Shown: positions 36,769 through 46,614, counted from the first letter of the stretch. The stretch: DNA of 64,000 bases from Rhodobacterales bacterium HTCC2255 (GCA_000153745.1 DS022282.1:1386066-1450065); one strand, 5' to 3'. Made by a program: numbers and translations. The notes: a model not told the origin generated them from the letters alone.

Positions 36769-37373
36769 TGGAAAAATTTACAAACGTTTCAGGCGTAGCG
36801 GCCCCAATGCCTTTGGTTAATATTGATACAGATATGATTATTCCAAAACAGTTTCTGAAAACGATTAAAAGATCAGGTCTAGGTGTAAATTTGTTTGATG
36901 AAATGCGGTATAACCAAGATGGAAGTGAAATTTCTGAATTTGTTCTAAATCAAGCTGCCTATAGAAATGCAGAAATTATTATTGCTGGAGAAAACTTTGG
37001 ATGTGGTTCTTCTCGTGAACACGCACCTTGGGCATTAAAGGATTTTGGTATATCTGTTGTTATTTCAGAAAGTTTTGCTGATATTTTCTATAGCAATTGT
37101 TTTAAAAACGGTATTTTACCAATAAAGCTTTCTAAAGAGGCGATTGAAGTATTGATGGATGACGCTTCAAAGGGTGAAAATGCTAGAATTTCGATTGATT
37201 TAGAAGAGCAAACTGTGTCTGCAACAGACGGGACAATATTTAAATTTGAAGTTGATGCGTTTAAAAAGCATTGTTTATTAAACGGCTTAGATGACATTGG
37301 TTTAACATATCAAAAAATTGAATCAGTTGATCAATTTGAAAAAAAACAAGCTAAAATCACTCCATGGCTTTAA
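36768..37373 (+). CDS. leuD: 3-isopropylmalate dehydratase small subunit LeuD
   Basis: Swivel-domain partner of LeuC; together they form the dehydratase. The 201-residue protein has the conserved [16 protein letters not shown] and [16 protein letters not shown] motifs. I chose ATG 36768, which overlaps the leuC stop (TGATG) and has GGGAG 7 nt before it; the GTG at 36765 is one codon upstream. Translationally coupled to leuC. A terminator hairpin follows before leuB. Confidence 0.97.
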   Translation: MEKFTNVSGVAAPMPLVNIDTDMIIPKQFLKTIKRSGLGVNLFDEMRYNQDGSEISEFVLNQAAYRNAEIIIAGENFGCGSSREHAPWALKDFGISVVISESFADIFYSNCFKNGILPIKLSKEAIEVLMDDASKGENARISIDLEEQTVSATDGTIFKFEVDAFKKHCLLNGLDDIGLTYQKIESVDQFEKKQAKITPWL

Positions 37374-37384
37374 TTGGATAACAA

Positions 37385-37425
37385 AAAGAATACCTGAATA
37401 ATAAAATAATTTAGGTATTCTTTTT
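37385..37425 (+). terminator. intrinsic terminator after leuD
   Basis: Arms AAAGAATACCT (37385-37395) and AGGTATTCTTT (37413-37423) pair perfectly and run into TTTTT. The loop is 17 nt. It lies between leuD and leuB and suggests leuB has its own transcript or depends on read-through. Confidence 0.7.
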
Positions 37426-37451
37426 AATAAATATTTTGAAGGAATAAAATT

Positions 37452-38558
37452 ATGAAAAACCCATCTTTGTTAATCCTACCGGGTGATGGCATTGGACAAG
37501 AAGTTATGGCTGAGGTTCGCAAAGTAATTCAATGGTTTGGTGAAAACCGTGGTTTAAATTTTGATGTATCAGAAGATTTGGTTGGTGGAGCTTCTTATGA
37601 TAAACATGGGACACCATTACATGATGATACAATGGCAAAAGCCCAAGAGGTTGATGCCGTTTTATTAGGTGCTGTAGGTGGACCAAAATATGATGATTTA
37701 GATTTTTCTGTAAAGCCTGAACGTGGTCTACTACGATTACGAAAAGAGATGGATTTATTTTCAAATTTACGCCCTGCTCAATGCTTTGACGCTTTAGCTG
37801 ATTTTTCATCATTAAAAAAAGAGCTCGTTGCTGGACTAGATATAATGATTGTACGTGAATTAACCTCTGGGTCATACTTTGGTGAGCCACGCGGTATTTT
37901 CACTGAAGATAATCAACGAGTAGGTATAAATACCCAAAGGTACACAGAAGGTGAAATTGATCGAGTTGCTCGCAGTGCATTTGAGCTTGCTAGACGCCGT
38001 AACAATAAAGTGTGTTCTATGGAAAAAGCAAATGTTATGGAAAGTGGCATTTTATGGCGTGATGTTGTAACTGAAGTTCATGCTGCGGATTATTCTGATG
38101 TAGAGCTTTCTCATATGTATGCTGATGCTGGCGCTATGCAATTAGTGCGTGCACCAAAACAATTTGATGTAATTCTTACTGACAATTTATTTGGTGACCT
38201 TTTATCAGATACTGCAGCGATGCTGACCGGTTCGTTAGGCATGCTTCCATCTGCTTCATTGGGATCGCCAATGCAAAATGGGCGGCCAAAAGCCTTATAT
38301 GAACCAGTTCATGGATCTGCGCCTGATATAGCTGGACAAAATAAGGCCAATCCAAGTGCATGTGTTTTAAGTTTTGCGATGGCACTACGGTATTCATTTG
38401 ATCAAGGGTCTGAAGCTGATCGTCTTGAAGCAGCCGTAGAGTCTATACTTGCTAAAGGTATTAGAACTGGTGATTTGATGCAGGCAGATGGTGGGACAGC
38501 TGTTAGTTGTACTGACATGGGCAATGCAATTATAGCTGAACTCAATGCATCACTTTAA
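37452..38558 (+). CDS. leuB: 3-isopropylmalate dehydrogenase LeuB
   Basis: Oxidative decarboxylation of 3-isopropylmalate with NAD, the third dedicated step of leucine synthesis. The 368-residue protein begins [16 protein letters not shown]. It contains the substrate-binding arginines in [15 protein letters not shown] and the catalytic Lys region of [17 protein letters not shown]. The metal-binding [13 protein letters not shown] and the NAD-binding [10 protein letters not shown] loops are both present. Asp-type NAD specificity is expected from family. Separated from leuD by a terminator and followed by another one. Confidence 0.97.
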   Translation: MKNPSLLILPGDGIGQEVMAEVRKVIQWFGENRGLNFDVSEDLVGGASYDKHGTPLHDDTMAKAQEVDAVLLGAVGGPKYDDLDFSVKPERGLLRLRKEMDLFSNLRPAQCFDALADFSSLKKELVAGLDIMIVRELTSGSYFGEPRGIFTEDNQRVGINTQRYTEGEIDRVARSAFELARRRNNKVCSMEKANVMESGILWRDVVTEVHAADYSDVELSHMYADAGAMQLVRAPKQFDVILTDNLFGDLLSDTAAMLTGSLGMLPSASLGSPMQNGRPKALYEPVHGSAPDIAGQNKANPSACVLSFAMALRYSFDQGSEADRLEAAVESILAKGIRTGDLMQADGGTAVSCTDMGNAIIAELNASL

Positions 38559-38569
38559 ACACATAAAAT

Positions 38570-38608
38570 GAAATAGGGTGTATAAATATTTCACCCTATT
38601 TCCTTTTT
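38570..38608 (+). terminator. intrinsic terminator after leuB
   Basis: Arms GAAATAGGGTG (38570-38580) and CACCCTATTTC (38592-38602) form an 11-bp perfect stem with an 11-nt loop, followed by C and TTTTT. Classic Rho-independent form, ending leuB before asd. Confidence 0.8.
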
Positions 38609-38678
38609 ATAAATATAGCGCTATAGCCGCCTTATCTAATTTTTAAACAGTCCAATTTTAATATTTAGGAGACCTAAA

Positions 38679-39701
38679 ATGGGTTACCGTATAGTCGTTG
38701 TAGGTGCTACAGGAAATGTAGGCCGTGAAATGTTGAACATACTTGATGAACGCCAGTTCCCCATTGATGCTATTGAAGTACTTGCAAGCAGAAGGTCATT
38801 AGGCACGGAATGCATGCTTGGCGATAAAACAATGAAAACAAAAGATTTGGACACTTTTGATTTTTCTGGTTGGGATATTGCATTGTTTGCTGTCGGTTCT
38901 GATGCTACGAAAAAATATGCCCCAATAGCTGCTGCTGCTGGATGCGTAGTAATCGATAATAGTTCACTTTATAGATATGATCCAAAAGTTCCACTGATTG
39001 TCCCTGAATGTAATCCAGATGCAATTGAAGGTTATTCACAAAAGAATATAATTGCGAACCCAAATTGCTCAACAGCCCAAATGGTTGTTGCATTAAAACC
39101 TCTACATGATCGAGCTAAGATTAAGAGAGTGGTTGTATCAACTTATCAATCTGTTTCAGGAACAGGAAAAGATGCAATAGATGAGTTATGGAACCAAACA
39201 AAAGGGAAGTATGTCCCAGGACAAGAAGTAGAAGCAAAAGTTTATACTAAAGATATTGCATTTAATGTAATCCCACACATTGATATTTTTATGGATGACG
39301 GATCCACAAAAGAAGAGTGGAAAATGGTTGCAGAAACAAAAAAAATTATTGACCCTAAAATTAAAGTAACGGCTACATGTGTGAGAGTTCCTGTATTTGT
39401 AGGTCACTCTGAAGCAATAAATATTGAATTTGAAGATTTTATTGATGAAGACGAAGTCCGTGATATTTTACGTGAATCCCCTGGAATTTTAGTTGTAGAT
39501 AAACGTGAAGATGGTGGTTACATAACACCAGTTGAATGTGTTGGTGAATACGCAACCTACATAAGTAGAATTCGACAAGATAGCACAATTGAAAATGGAA
39601 TAAATTTATGGTGCGTATCTGATAATCTTCGCAAAGGTGCTGCTTTAAACGCAATTCAAATAGCAGAGTTGTTAGGCCGGCGTGTATTGAAAAAAGGTTA
39701 G
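38679..39701 (+). CDS. asd: Aspartate-semialdehyde dehydrogenase
   Basis: NADPH-dependent reduction of aspartyl phosphate to aspartate semialdehyde, the branch point to lysine/diaminopimelate, threonine and methionine. The 340-residue protein has the N-terminal VVVGATGNVGREML NADP-binding motif. The catalytic cysteine lies in ANPNCSTAQM (near residue 130), and the substrate-binding QSVSGTGKDA follows. GGAG precedes ATG 38679. Monocistronic between a leuB terminator and a weak A/T-rich hairpin (39717-39757). Confidence 0.97.
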   Translation: MGYRIVVVGATGNVGREMLNILDERQFPIDAIEVLASRRSLGTECMLGDKTMKTKDLDTFDFSGWDIALFAVGSDATKKYAPIAAAAGCVVIDNSSLYRYDPKVPLIVPECNPDAIEGYSQKNIIANPNCSTAQMVVALKPLHDRAKIKRVVVSTYQSVSGTGKDAIDELWNQTKGKYVPGQEVEAKVYTKDIAFNVIPHIDIFMDDGSTKEEWKMVAETKKIIDPKIKVTATCVRVPVFVGHSEAINIEFEDFIDEDEVRDILRESPGILVVDKREDGGYITPVECVGEYATYISRIRQDSTIENGINLWCVSDNLRKGAALNAIQIAELLGRRVLKKG

Positions 39702-39716
39702 AAATTTTTGGTTATT

Positions 39717-39757
39717 AAAAAGAAAAGGTACTAAGGTTTTAATTGCTTTTTCTTTTT
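39717..39757 (+). terminator. weak A/T-rich terminator after asd
   Basis: AAAAAGAAAA (39717-39726) and TTTTCTTTTT (39748-39757) are complementary and sit in a T-rich context, about 15 bp after the asd stop and 20 bp before the converging carbonic anhydrase stop. Low stem stability and a long loop make this uncertain. Confidence 0.35.
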
Positions 39758-39778
39758 TATATGAATTTTGAATATAAA

Positions 39779-40435
39779 CTATATTGGATTAAAGCTATTT
39801 GACGATTGATCAAATTGTTCAAGGGTTCCATCACTTATATCTAAAATTACGGCATGCAAGGCGAGTTCTTCAGCGTTTACTCGTTCTGAAACGAATGGAA
39901 ATGACATTAGATTTTCTATAGATGTCAATATTCCTTCATGTTCAAGTCTTTTCACCTGCTCTTCATCTGTGCCGCCTTCTTTTGCAACTTTCTCATATGT
40001 TGGCCGTAAAATATCCATCCAACGCCCAACAAAGCTAGTTTTTTTCTCCAACTCGGGAGCTTTACCGGAGCACATATCATGGCAACCCTGAATACCACCA
40101 CAAAGAGAATGACCCATAACGATTAAATTAGTTACTCCCAGTGCAGTTACAGCGTATTCTACTGCAGCAGACGTTCCATGATAATCCTCATTAGGTGCGT
40201 ATGGGGGCACTAAATTTGCTATATTTCTGTGTATAAAAAAATCACCAGTATCAGCACCAAAAATAGTAGTAGCATGCACACGACTATCACAGCATGAAAT
40301 AATCATAGTTCTTGGGTGCTGGCCGCCTTCTGCAAGCCTTGCATACCATGCTTTATTTTCTTGAAAGCTTGTTGCTCTCCAGCCATGATAACGGCTTATA
40401 AGACTACTTGGTAAAGGCGTAGCAGGGTTCGTCAT
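39779..40435 (-). CDS. can: Beta-class carbonic anhydrase
   Basis: Zinc enzyme interconverting CO2 and bicarbonate, supplying bicarbonate for carboxylation reactions. The 218-residue protein has the zinc ligands C48 (SCCDSRV, with D50/R52 dyad) and H109/C112 (GHSLCGG), the usual plant-type beta-CA arrangement. The start is ATG 40435, supported by a GGAT box 6 nt upstream. A longer in-frame reading beginning at 40552 has a Lys-rich, non-conserved N terminus and is not believed. Monocistronic, convergent with asd. Confidence 0.95.
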   Translation of the reverse strand: MTNPATPLPSSLISRYHGWRATSFQENKAWYARLAEGGQHPRTMIISCCDSRVHATTIFGADTGDFFIHRNIANLVPPYAPNEDYHGTSAAVEYAVTALGVTNLIVMGHSLCGGIQGCHDMCSGKAPELEKKTSFVGRWMDILRPTYEKVAKEGGTDEEQVKRLEHEGILTSIENLMSFPFVSERVNAEELALHAVILDISDGTLEQFDQSSNSFNPI

Positions 40436-40613
40436 TTTAGATCCTTTGAAAAAGATAAATAATTTATTAAAACCTATCTTTGATTTATAGCTTTTGTAGT
40501 TAATGTGTCTATTCCAAATTATATTTTTTCCTATATATTTTTTTAAAACCAAACTTTAGATATTATTACGTTGAAGAAAAAACAGTTAATTTCTAATTAA
40601 ATAGGAGTTTATT

Positions 40614-41993
40614 ATGATACCAGCGTTTGCAAAAAAATCTGAAACGGCAATTCCCATTCATGTTGTGGAAAGTCATAACTTAAAGTCGATTAGTATTGAA
40701 TTAAATGTTGAAGATTGGATCCATATAAATCAATTCCAAGCTGCCTTAGGCAAGTTTTTAATTATTCCTAATGATAACGGATCAATATCTTCTGTTTTAG
40801 TTGGATGGGGAAGTGAAGCGTCACGTTCCAGAGGAAGATTTCATATGGGTGTTGCTGCTGCACAGCTCCCAAAGGGAACATATGAAATTATATCAGGATT
40901 GTCAGGTAAAGACTTAGAACACGCACACCTTGCCTGGATACTATCATCCTATTGTTTTGATCGTTATAAGAAAAAACCAATACAATCAGCTAAATTAAAA
41001 GCCTCAAAAGGAATTAATACAAAGAGAATTTTGATAGAGGCAGAAGGAGACTTTCTTACTCGCGATTTAGTTAACACACCGACAAATGATATGGGTCCTG
41101 ATGCATTAGAAAAAGCTTTTTGTGATTTGGCTAAAAAACATAATGCAAATACAAATATAATTAAAGGTGATAACCTTTTAAACCAAAATTTTCCAATGAT
41201 ACATGCTGTTGGCCGAGCATCTGATCAAGAACCTCGTTTATTAGATATGCAATGGGGCGAAAATAACAATCCTAAAGTCACATTGGTTGGTAAGGGGGTT
41301 TGTTTTGATACTGGTGGTTTGAATATTAAGCCAACAGCCTCAATGAGTTTAATGAAGAAGGACATGGGAGGATCAGCAACAGTTTTAGGTCTGGCACATA
41401 TGATAATGTCATTGAATCTAAAAATTAATTTAAGAGTTATTATACCTGCTGTTGAAAATTCAATATCTTCAAATTCTTTTAGGCCACAGGATATACTAAT
41501 TAGTAGAAAAGGTATGAGTATAGAAATCAATCATACAGATGCTGAGGGCCGATTAATTCTTGCAGATGCATTATCTTTAGCAGATGAAGATGTGCCAGAC
41601 CTTTTAATATGCAACGCAACTTTAACAGGTGCAGCGCGCGTTGCTCTGGGTCCAGATATGCCTCCCTATTTTACAGATGATGATCAGCTTGCAAATCAAA
41701 TTCAAAATGCGTCTTTAGAAAATGTTGATCCATTATGGAGAATGCCATTTTGGACCCCATATGAAAGTTTTATTGAACCTGAAGTAGCAGATCTGGATAA
41801 TGCTCCCAAAGGTGGGTTTGCTGGCGCAATAACAGCAGCATTATTTTTACGCCGCTTTGTAGAAAAAGCAAAATACTTTGTTCATTTTGATTTATTTGCG
41901 TGGGCCCCAGTTTCTAAGCCTAGTCAATCACAAGGTGGAGCATGCCAATCTGCAAGAGCAATGTTATCAGTTATAGAGAAAAGATATGAGTAA
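40614..41993 (+). CDS. Leucyl aminopeptidase family (M17) protein
   Basis: Dinuclear-metal aminopeptidase (459 aa) that recycles small peptides in the cytoplasm. The catalytic domain shows VGKGVCFDTGGLNIKP (metal-binding Lys and Asp), KKDMGGSATVLG and the family signature NHTDAEGRLILADAL. The N-terminal macro-like domain is present. A NlpC/P60 gene overlaps its stop by 8 nt (ATGAGTAA), so the two are translationally coupled. This pairing suggests shared turnover of muropeptides or peptides, which is inference. PepA and PepB-type members cannot be separated here. Confidence 0.93.
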   Translation: MIPAFAKKSETAIPIHVVESHNLKSISIELNVEDWIHINQFQAALGKFLIIPNDNGSISSVLVGWGSEASRSRGRFHMGVAAAQLPKGTYEIISGLSGKDLEHAHLAWILSSYCFDRYKKKPIQSAKLKASKGINTKRILIEAEGDFLTRDLVNTPTNDMGPDALEKAFCDLAKKHNANTNIIKGDNLLNQNFPMIHAVGRASDQEPRLLDMQWGENNNPKVTLVGKGVCFDTGGLNIKPTASMSLMKKDMGGSATVLGLAHMIMSLNLKINLRVIIPAVENSISSNSFRPQDILISRKGMSIEINHTDAEGRLILADALSLADEDVPDLLICNATLTGAARVALGPDMPPYFTDDDQLANQIQNASLENVDPLWRMPFWTPYESFIEPEVADLDNAPKGGFAGAITAALFLRRFVEKAKYFVHFDLFAWAPVSKPSQSQGGACQSARAMLSVIEKRYE

Positions 41994-42735
41994 TATTTTT
42001 CAAGTCTGTAAACCTGTATGTAATATTCTTGATAGACCAAACGGAAATTTAATCAGACAAATGCTTTATGGTGATAGGCTGGATGTTGTTTCAGATATTG
42101 GAGAATGGATAAAATGTAAAAGATATAGTGATGGGTATGGTGGGTATGTAAAAAAGAGTAATTTGAAAAATTGGGTGAGTTCAACTAGTAAAGTGTGTAG
42201 TTTTGGCGCTCAAATATATAAAAAACCAAATATGAAAACAATTCCAGTAATGAATGTGCCATTTCAATCGGAGCTTACAATAACTAAAGAAGTTGGTGAT
42301 TTTTTTGAATTAAAAAAAGGTCAATATATTCACAAAATGCACATCGAACCAATAACTGAATTAAAAAAAGATTTTCTTGAAACAGCAGAAAAATATTTAG
42401 GAGTACCATATCTTTGGGGTGGGGATTCACAGTATGGGGTTGATTGTTCAGGGTTGGTTTCTCTTGCTTTAAGAAATGCCGGTCATAGTTGTCCAGGCGA
42501 TAGTTCTGACCAAGAAAAAGAATTAGGTATTACGATTAAAAATAATGAATATTTAAAAAGAGGTGATTTAGTTTTTTGGAAAGGTCATGTTGGATTGATG
42601 TTAGATGAAAAAAACTTATTACATGCTAATGGGTATCATATGAAAGTGACTAAGGAGCCTCTAGATAAAGCTAAAGAAAGAATAAAAACCAATAATGGTG
42701 GGCTAATAACAAGTATTAAGCGTTTAATAATTTAA
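41986..42735 (+). CDS. NlpC/P60 family peptidase with SH3-like domains
   Basis: Probable gamma-D-glutamyl-diamino acid endopeptidase (249 aa). Two SH3-like regions (about 1-60 and 65-120) precede the C-terminal NlpC/P60 domain. The catalytic triad is visible: C154 in VDCSGLV, H201 in WKGHVGLM and H213 in LLHANGYHM. No signal peptide is apparent, so it probably acts on muropeptides in the cytoplasm, like YkfC-type recyclers. That fits its coupling to the M17 aminopeptidase. GGAG is absent, but the overlap at ATGAGTAA explains its translation. Confidence 0.92.
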   Translation: MSNIFQVCKPVCNILDRPNGNLIRQMLYGDRLDVVSDIGEWIKCKRYSDGYGGYVKKSNLKNWVSSTSKVCSFGAQIYKKPNMKTIPVMNVPFQSELTITKEVGDFFELKKGQYIHKMHIEPITELKKDFLETAEKYLGVPYLWGGDSQYGVDCSGLVSLALRNAGHSCPGDSSDQEKELGITIKNNEYLKRGDLVFWKGHVGLMLDEKNLLHANGYHMKVTKEPLDKAKERIKTNNGGLITSIKRLII

Positions 42736-42744
42736 TCACATAAA

Positions 42745-43092
42745 TTATTTAACTAATTTGATTAATTTGCGTTCTAATACTTGAAGTACTGCTTTTAAAT
42801 CAGATCCTCTTTTCAAAATATGACCATCCATTCCAACGACGCTATACATACCTTGCTTACTTTTTAATTTTGGACGTTTTTCTATCGTATAGATTGGATG
42901 TTCTGCAGCTTTCCTAAATATCGAAAATATGGCTACTTCTTTTAATGAAGAAATTCCATAGTCACGCCATTCTCCTGCAGCAACCATTCTACCATAAAGT
43001 GAAATTATCGGACTTAATTCTGTTCTATGAAAATGAATACTATTCTCATAACTTTGGTTGACATCTTTATCTATTGATACAAACTTATTCAT
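42745..43092 (-). CDS. DUF2794 domain-containing protein
   Basis: Conserved 115-residue alphaproteobacterial protein of unknown function. The core matches the DUF2794 pattern as I recall it: IHFHRTELSPIISLYGRMVAAGEWRDY is followed by SIFRKAAEHPIYTIEKRP and VVGMDGHILKRG. Predicted cytoplasmic, basic, no membrane segment. It sits between convergent NlpC/P60 and divergent gamma-glutamyltransferase genes, with 48 bp before the latter; no operon partner. Confidence 0.85.
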   Translation of the reverse strand: MNKFVSIDKDVNQSYENSIHFHRTELSPIISLYGRMVAAGEWRDYGISSLKEVAIFSIFRKAAEHPIYTIEKRPKLKSKQGMYSVVGMDGHILKRGSDLKAVLQVLERKLIKLVK

Positions 43093-43140
43093 ATAATTAA
43101 TTTGCTACAATAATAGAATTTGTGCAAGTGGAGGATTAAA

Positions 43141-44715
43141 ATGCGTGATTTTCATTTACCTGGTCGGTCTCCAGTATATGGCTCTAATGGAATGGCTTCT
43201 ACTTCAAATCCATTATCTTCAAAAGTAGCTATCCAAATATTAGAAGCTGGTGGAAATGCAGTAGATGCTGCAATAGCTGCTGCTTTACTACAAGGTGTAT
43301 TAGAACCCCAGATGGCAGGTATTGGTGGCGACTGTTTTATATTATTAAGCCCTACAGGATCTGAAGAAATAATCGCTTTAAATGGTTCTGGGCGAGCCCC
43401 AGAAAAAATCAATGCTGAAAAAATAAGAGAGTCTGGGCATTCAGTAATGCCTCTTAGAGGTGTTGAATCAATTACAATGCCAGGTGCAATTGATGCTTTT
43501 TGTCGATTGAGTGCTGATTATGGAAAGATAGGTTTAAAGGCATCTTTGGCGCCAGCAATTCATTATATGAAGTCTGGTGTTCCAATCGCTCCAAGAACAG
43601 CTTTTGATTGGTCTCTTGCCGAGCGTGAACTAAAAGGAGCAGCGCGTGATTTTTACTTATTAAAAGGTAAGCCCCCACAAGTAGGGCAATTATTTCAAGC
43701 GCCTATGCAGGCTAAAGTATTAGAAAAAATAGCAGAAAAAGGGCGTGACGGTTTTTATAAAGGTGAAGTTGCGGAAGATATGGTGTCATCTCTTAATGCA
43801 TTAGGCGGCACTCATTCTTTAGAAGATTTTGAAAATGTTAAGTGTAACTATACCACCCCTATTTCAGGAAAATATGGAAATATAGAAATGTTTGAGCACC
43901 CACCTAACGGGCAGGGTGCAACGGCTATATGCATAAATAACATTTTATCACATTTTGATATAAAATCTATGAATGCATTTGGAGTACAGCGTACTCATAT
44001 TGAAGCTGAAGCAACAAAATTAGCATATGATGCGAGAAATAGATTTATTGCAGATAAAAGCAATCGTATTGATCATATGCTTTCAATGGAAACAGCAAAA
44101 AATTTAGCATCATTAATTAATCCTAGGTCTGTTACAGTAAACGTAAAATCCATTACAGAGTCAGTGCATAAAGAAACTATTTGTTTAACTATTGTTGATA
44201 AAGATTTAATGTCAGTTTCACTTATTTATTCTGTTTTCCACTCTTTTGGTTCTGGTTTTGCATCATCCAAGTATGGAATTAATTTTCAAAATAGAGGAGC
44301 TGGATTTACCTTAGAAAGAAATCATCCAAATGAAGTTGGTGCTAAAAAACGCCCAATGCATACGATAATTCCTGGAATGTTAAAGAAAAACGATAAAATT
44401 CTTATGCCATTTTGCGTTATGGGTGGCGCTTACCAGGCTACTGGTCACAGTCGATTTGTTTCTAATATAGTCGATTTCGATTTACATCCGCAAACAAGCA
44501 TAGATGCGCCAAGAAGCTTTGCCGATGGGGGAATTTTAAAAGTAGAGCGTGGCTATAGTAATGATGTATGCCAGGGATTAACAGATCTAGGGCATAATCT
44601 TGTAGTGCCTGATACTCCTATCGGAGGAGCTCAAGCAATACTAATTGATTATAAGAATGGTACTTTAGTTGGATCTAGTGATGCGAGAAAAGATGGTGCA
44701 TCACTAGCGTATTAA
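43141..44715 (+). CDS. Gamma-glutamyltransferase family protein
   Basis: Ntn-hydrolase (524 aa) made as a single precursor that cleaves itself at an internal threonine to form the active enzyme acting on gamma-glutamyl bonds. The large-subunit part shows NAVDAAIAAALLQGVLEPQMAGIGGD. The proposed catalytic nucleophile is T346 in HKETICLTIVD; the second residue of the usual TTH/TTQ motif is Ile here. No signal peptide is seen, unlike periplasmic GGTs, so a cytoplasmic acylase or glutathione-hydrolase-like role is possible. GGAGG lies 7 nt before ATG 43141. Ends overlapping the HspQ stop. Confidence 0.88.
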   Translation: MRDFHLPGRSPVYGSNGMASTSNPLSSKVAIQILEAGGNAVDAAIAAALLQGVLEPQMAGIGGDCFILLSPTGSEEIIALNGSGRAPEKINAEKIRESGHSVMPLRGVESITMPGAIDAFCRLSADYGKIGLKASLAPAIHYMKSGVPIAPRTAFDWSLAERELKGAARDFYLLKGKPPQVGQLFQAPMQAKVLEKIAEKGRDGFYKGEVAEDMVSSLNALGGTHSLEDFENVKCNYTTPISGKYGNIEMFEHPPNGQGATAICINNILSHFDIKSMNAFGVQRTHIEAEATKLAYDARNRFIADKSNRIDHMLSMETAKNLASLINPRSVTVNVKSITESVHKETICLTIVDKDLMSVSLIYSVFHSFGSGFASSKYGINFQNRGAGFTLERNHPNEVGAKKRPMHTIIPGMLKKNDKILMPFCVMGGAYQATGHSRFVSNIVDFDLHPQTSIDAPRSFADGGILKVERGYSNDVCQGLTDLGHNLVVPDTPIGGAQAILIDYKNGTLVGSSDARKDGASLAY

Positions 44716-45038
44716 TTCATATGAGAAGTTACGTTGTATTTTCCGTTAGTCATCTCACCAAACATTTCAGCAACTTCAGGATGCTCAATTGGATCTCCAG
44801 TTTCATCAATTAATAAATTTTGCTCTGAAACATATGCGACATAAAAAGATTCATCGTTCTCAGCTAAGAGGTGATAAAATGGTTGTTCTTTAATCGGCCT
44901 GTGCTTTTCAGGAATACTTTCCCACCATTCATCAGTATTTGAAAAAGTTGGATCAATATCAAATATCACACCCCGAAAAGGATGCTTGCGATGGCGGACA
45001 ACTTGGCCAATTGAAAATTTTGCATTTACTTCTAACAT
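44712..45038 (-). CDS. hspQ: Heat shock protein HspQ
   Basis: Small hemimethylated-DNA-binding-like protein (108 aa) that in enterics is a Lon adaptor and substrate induced by heat. Conserved HspQ features are FSIGQVVRHRKHPFRGVIFDIDP, the WYESIP-like WWESIP block, QPFYHLL and the C-terminal VAYVSEQNL. Convergent with gamma-glutamyltransferase. Its linkage to Lon is not seen in the window, apart from a separate Lon-domain protein near 54 kb. Confidence 0.9.
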   Translation of the reverse strand: MLEVNAKFSIGQVVRHRKHPFRGVIFDIDPTFSNTDEWWESIPEKHRPIKEQPFYHLLAENDESFYVAYVSEQNLLIDETGDPIEHPEVAEMFGEMTNGKYNVTSHMN

Positions 45039-45111
45039 AAAAATCTACTTAATCCTTTATCACTAATTACTCTTAGATTGACAAACTGTCCACACTAGGT
45101 TTTGTAATTAT

Positions 45112-45993
45112 ATGGAACTTATATTAACCGTTTTTCAAATAGTTGCGCCGGTATTCATTCTCGCTGCCATTGGTTTTGCGTGGGTTAAATGTGGTTGGAA
45201 CTATGAAATTGAATTTGTGACTAGACTAGCAATGACATTATCAGTGCCAGCACTAATATTTGTTGCTTTGATGAAGGCTAATATAACTGCAGATACATTA
45301 TCAAATTTGTTCTTTTCTAGTTTAATTGCTTATATATGTTTGGCTTTAATATTTTGGATAGTTGGAAAAATATTCAAACTTAATATGGCTACTTATTGGG
45401 CCCCACTTATTTTTGGTAATACTGGAAACTTAGGTCTGCCACTTGCAATGTTTGCATTTGGTGAAGTTGGTTTAAGTTATGCTGTAGTTGTTTTTGCTGT
45501 AATGGCAGTCGGGTCATTTTCTATTGGAGTTTGGATGGTATCTGGAGGAGGAAGTGTAAATAAAGTGTTTAAAGAGCCGATGGTTTGGGCAACTTTGCTT
45601 GGAGCTTTGTTCTTAATTCAAGGATGGCAAACACCAAAATGGGCAACAAATACATTAGAATTAATGGGGCAGATGGCTATTCCCTTAATGTTAATTACAC
45701 TTGGTGTTGCACTAGCTCGATTAAAAATGAAGATGATTTCTCGTGCTATAACCTTATCTGTATTAAAATTGATTGTTAGTATTGGTGTTGCTTGGATCAT
45801 TGGTGTTTATTTTGATTTAAATGATGTTGCATTTGCGGTTCTCGTTATGCAAATTGCTACGCCTGTGGCAGTAACTTCTTATTTATTAGCTCAGAAATAC
45901 GGTGCAGATGCAAATGAAGTAGCAGGGCTAGTTATAGCATCAACTGTTCTTTCAGTATTTGCACTACCCGTGTTGTTAGGTGTACTTCTTTAA
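45112..45993 (+). CDS. AEC family transporter (auxin efflux carrier-like)
   Basis: Integral membrane protein of 293 residues with about ten hydrophobic helices in two related halves. The family's GNTGNLGLPL motif lies in the N-terminal half (about 101-110). Known bacterial AEC members export organic acids such as malonate or malate; the substrate cannot be read here. ATG 45112 with no strong ribosome-binding site. The neighbours (hspQ, lytic transglycosylase) give no clue. Confidence 0.88.
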   Translation: MELILTVFQIVAPVFILAAIGFAWVKCGWNYEIEFVTRLAMTLSVPALIFVALMKANITADTLSNLFFSSLIAYICLALIFWIVGKIFKLNMATYWAPLIFGNTGNLGLPLAMFAFGEVGLSYAVVVFAVMAVGSFSIGVWMVSGGGSVNKVFKEPMVWATLLGALFLIQGWQTPKWATNTLELMGQMAIPLMLITLGVALARLKMKMISRAITLSVLKLIVSIGVAWIIGVYFDLNDVAFAVLVMQIATPVAVTSYLLAQKYGADANEVAGLVIASTVLSVFALPVLLGVLL

Positions 45994-46035
45994 GTTGTTA
46001 ATTTCATTCTTCGTAAATAGGGTTGGATATTAAAT

Positions 46036-46614
46036 ATGAAAAATATTAGTTTAATAATTATGGCAAGTATATTTTTAACGGCTTGTTCGGGATTTAGAAC
46101 TGATCCTCCTCATAATTTGGATAATGCCTGTTCAATAAAAAAAGAACGTAAATCTTGGTATCGATCAATGGTACGAGCTGAACGTCGTTGGGGTGTGCCC
46201 GTACCAGTGATGATGGCATCTATTTACCAAGAAAGTAGATTTACTGGCACGGCAAAAACACCATACCAATGGAAATTTAAGATTATTCCTATGGGAAGAC
46301 AATCTTCAGCATATGGTTTCGCTCAAGCTTTGGATGGAACTTGGGATGAATATCGAAAAGAAACAGGTAGTACGTTTTCTAGAAGAAGCAGCTTTAGAAA
46401 TGCTTCAGATTTTATGGGTTGGTATATGCATAAATCTTACAAACGTAATGGTATACCTAAGAGTGATGTTTATAATCAATATTTAGCTTATCATGAAGGT
46501 CACGCAGGATTTAGGCGTGGATCATATAAAAAGAAGAAATGGCTCATAAAAATAGCTAAGTCAGTTCAAAAAAGAGCGATAAATTATAGTGCACAATTAG
46601 CTCGGTGTACTTAG
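46036..46614 (+). CDS. Transglycosylase SLT-domain lipoprotein
   Basis: Lipoprotein of 192 residues: lipobox LTAC with C17, then a lysozyme-like SLT fold. The catalytic glutamate is probably E66 in MASIYQESRF, followed by SAYGFAQALDGTWDEY (the usual GLMQ-type block) and YHEGHAGFRRGSY. Expected to nick or trim peptidoglycan glycan strands from the outer-membrane side. The C-terminal half is rich in Lys/Arg. Convergent with lolA, with overlapping stop codons. Confidence 0.88.
   Translation: MKNISLIIMASIFLTACSGFRTDPPHNLDNACSIKKERKSWYRSMVRAERRWGVPVPVMMASIYQESRFTGTAKTPYQWKFKIIPMGRQSSAYGFAQALDGTWDEYRKETGSTFSRRSSFRNASDFMGWYMHKSYKRNGIPKSDVYNQYLAYHEGHAGFRRGSYKKKKWLIKIAKSVQKRAINYSAQLARCT

Noticed and set aside
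40436-40552. Longer N terminus for the carbonic anhydrase
   Set aside because: The added 39 residues are Lys- and Asn-rich without conservation, and a proper GGAT ribosome-binding site precedes ATG 40435.
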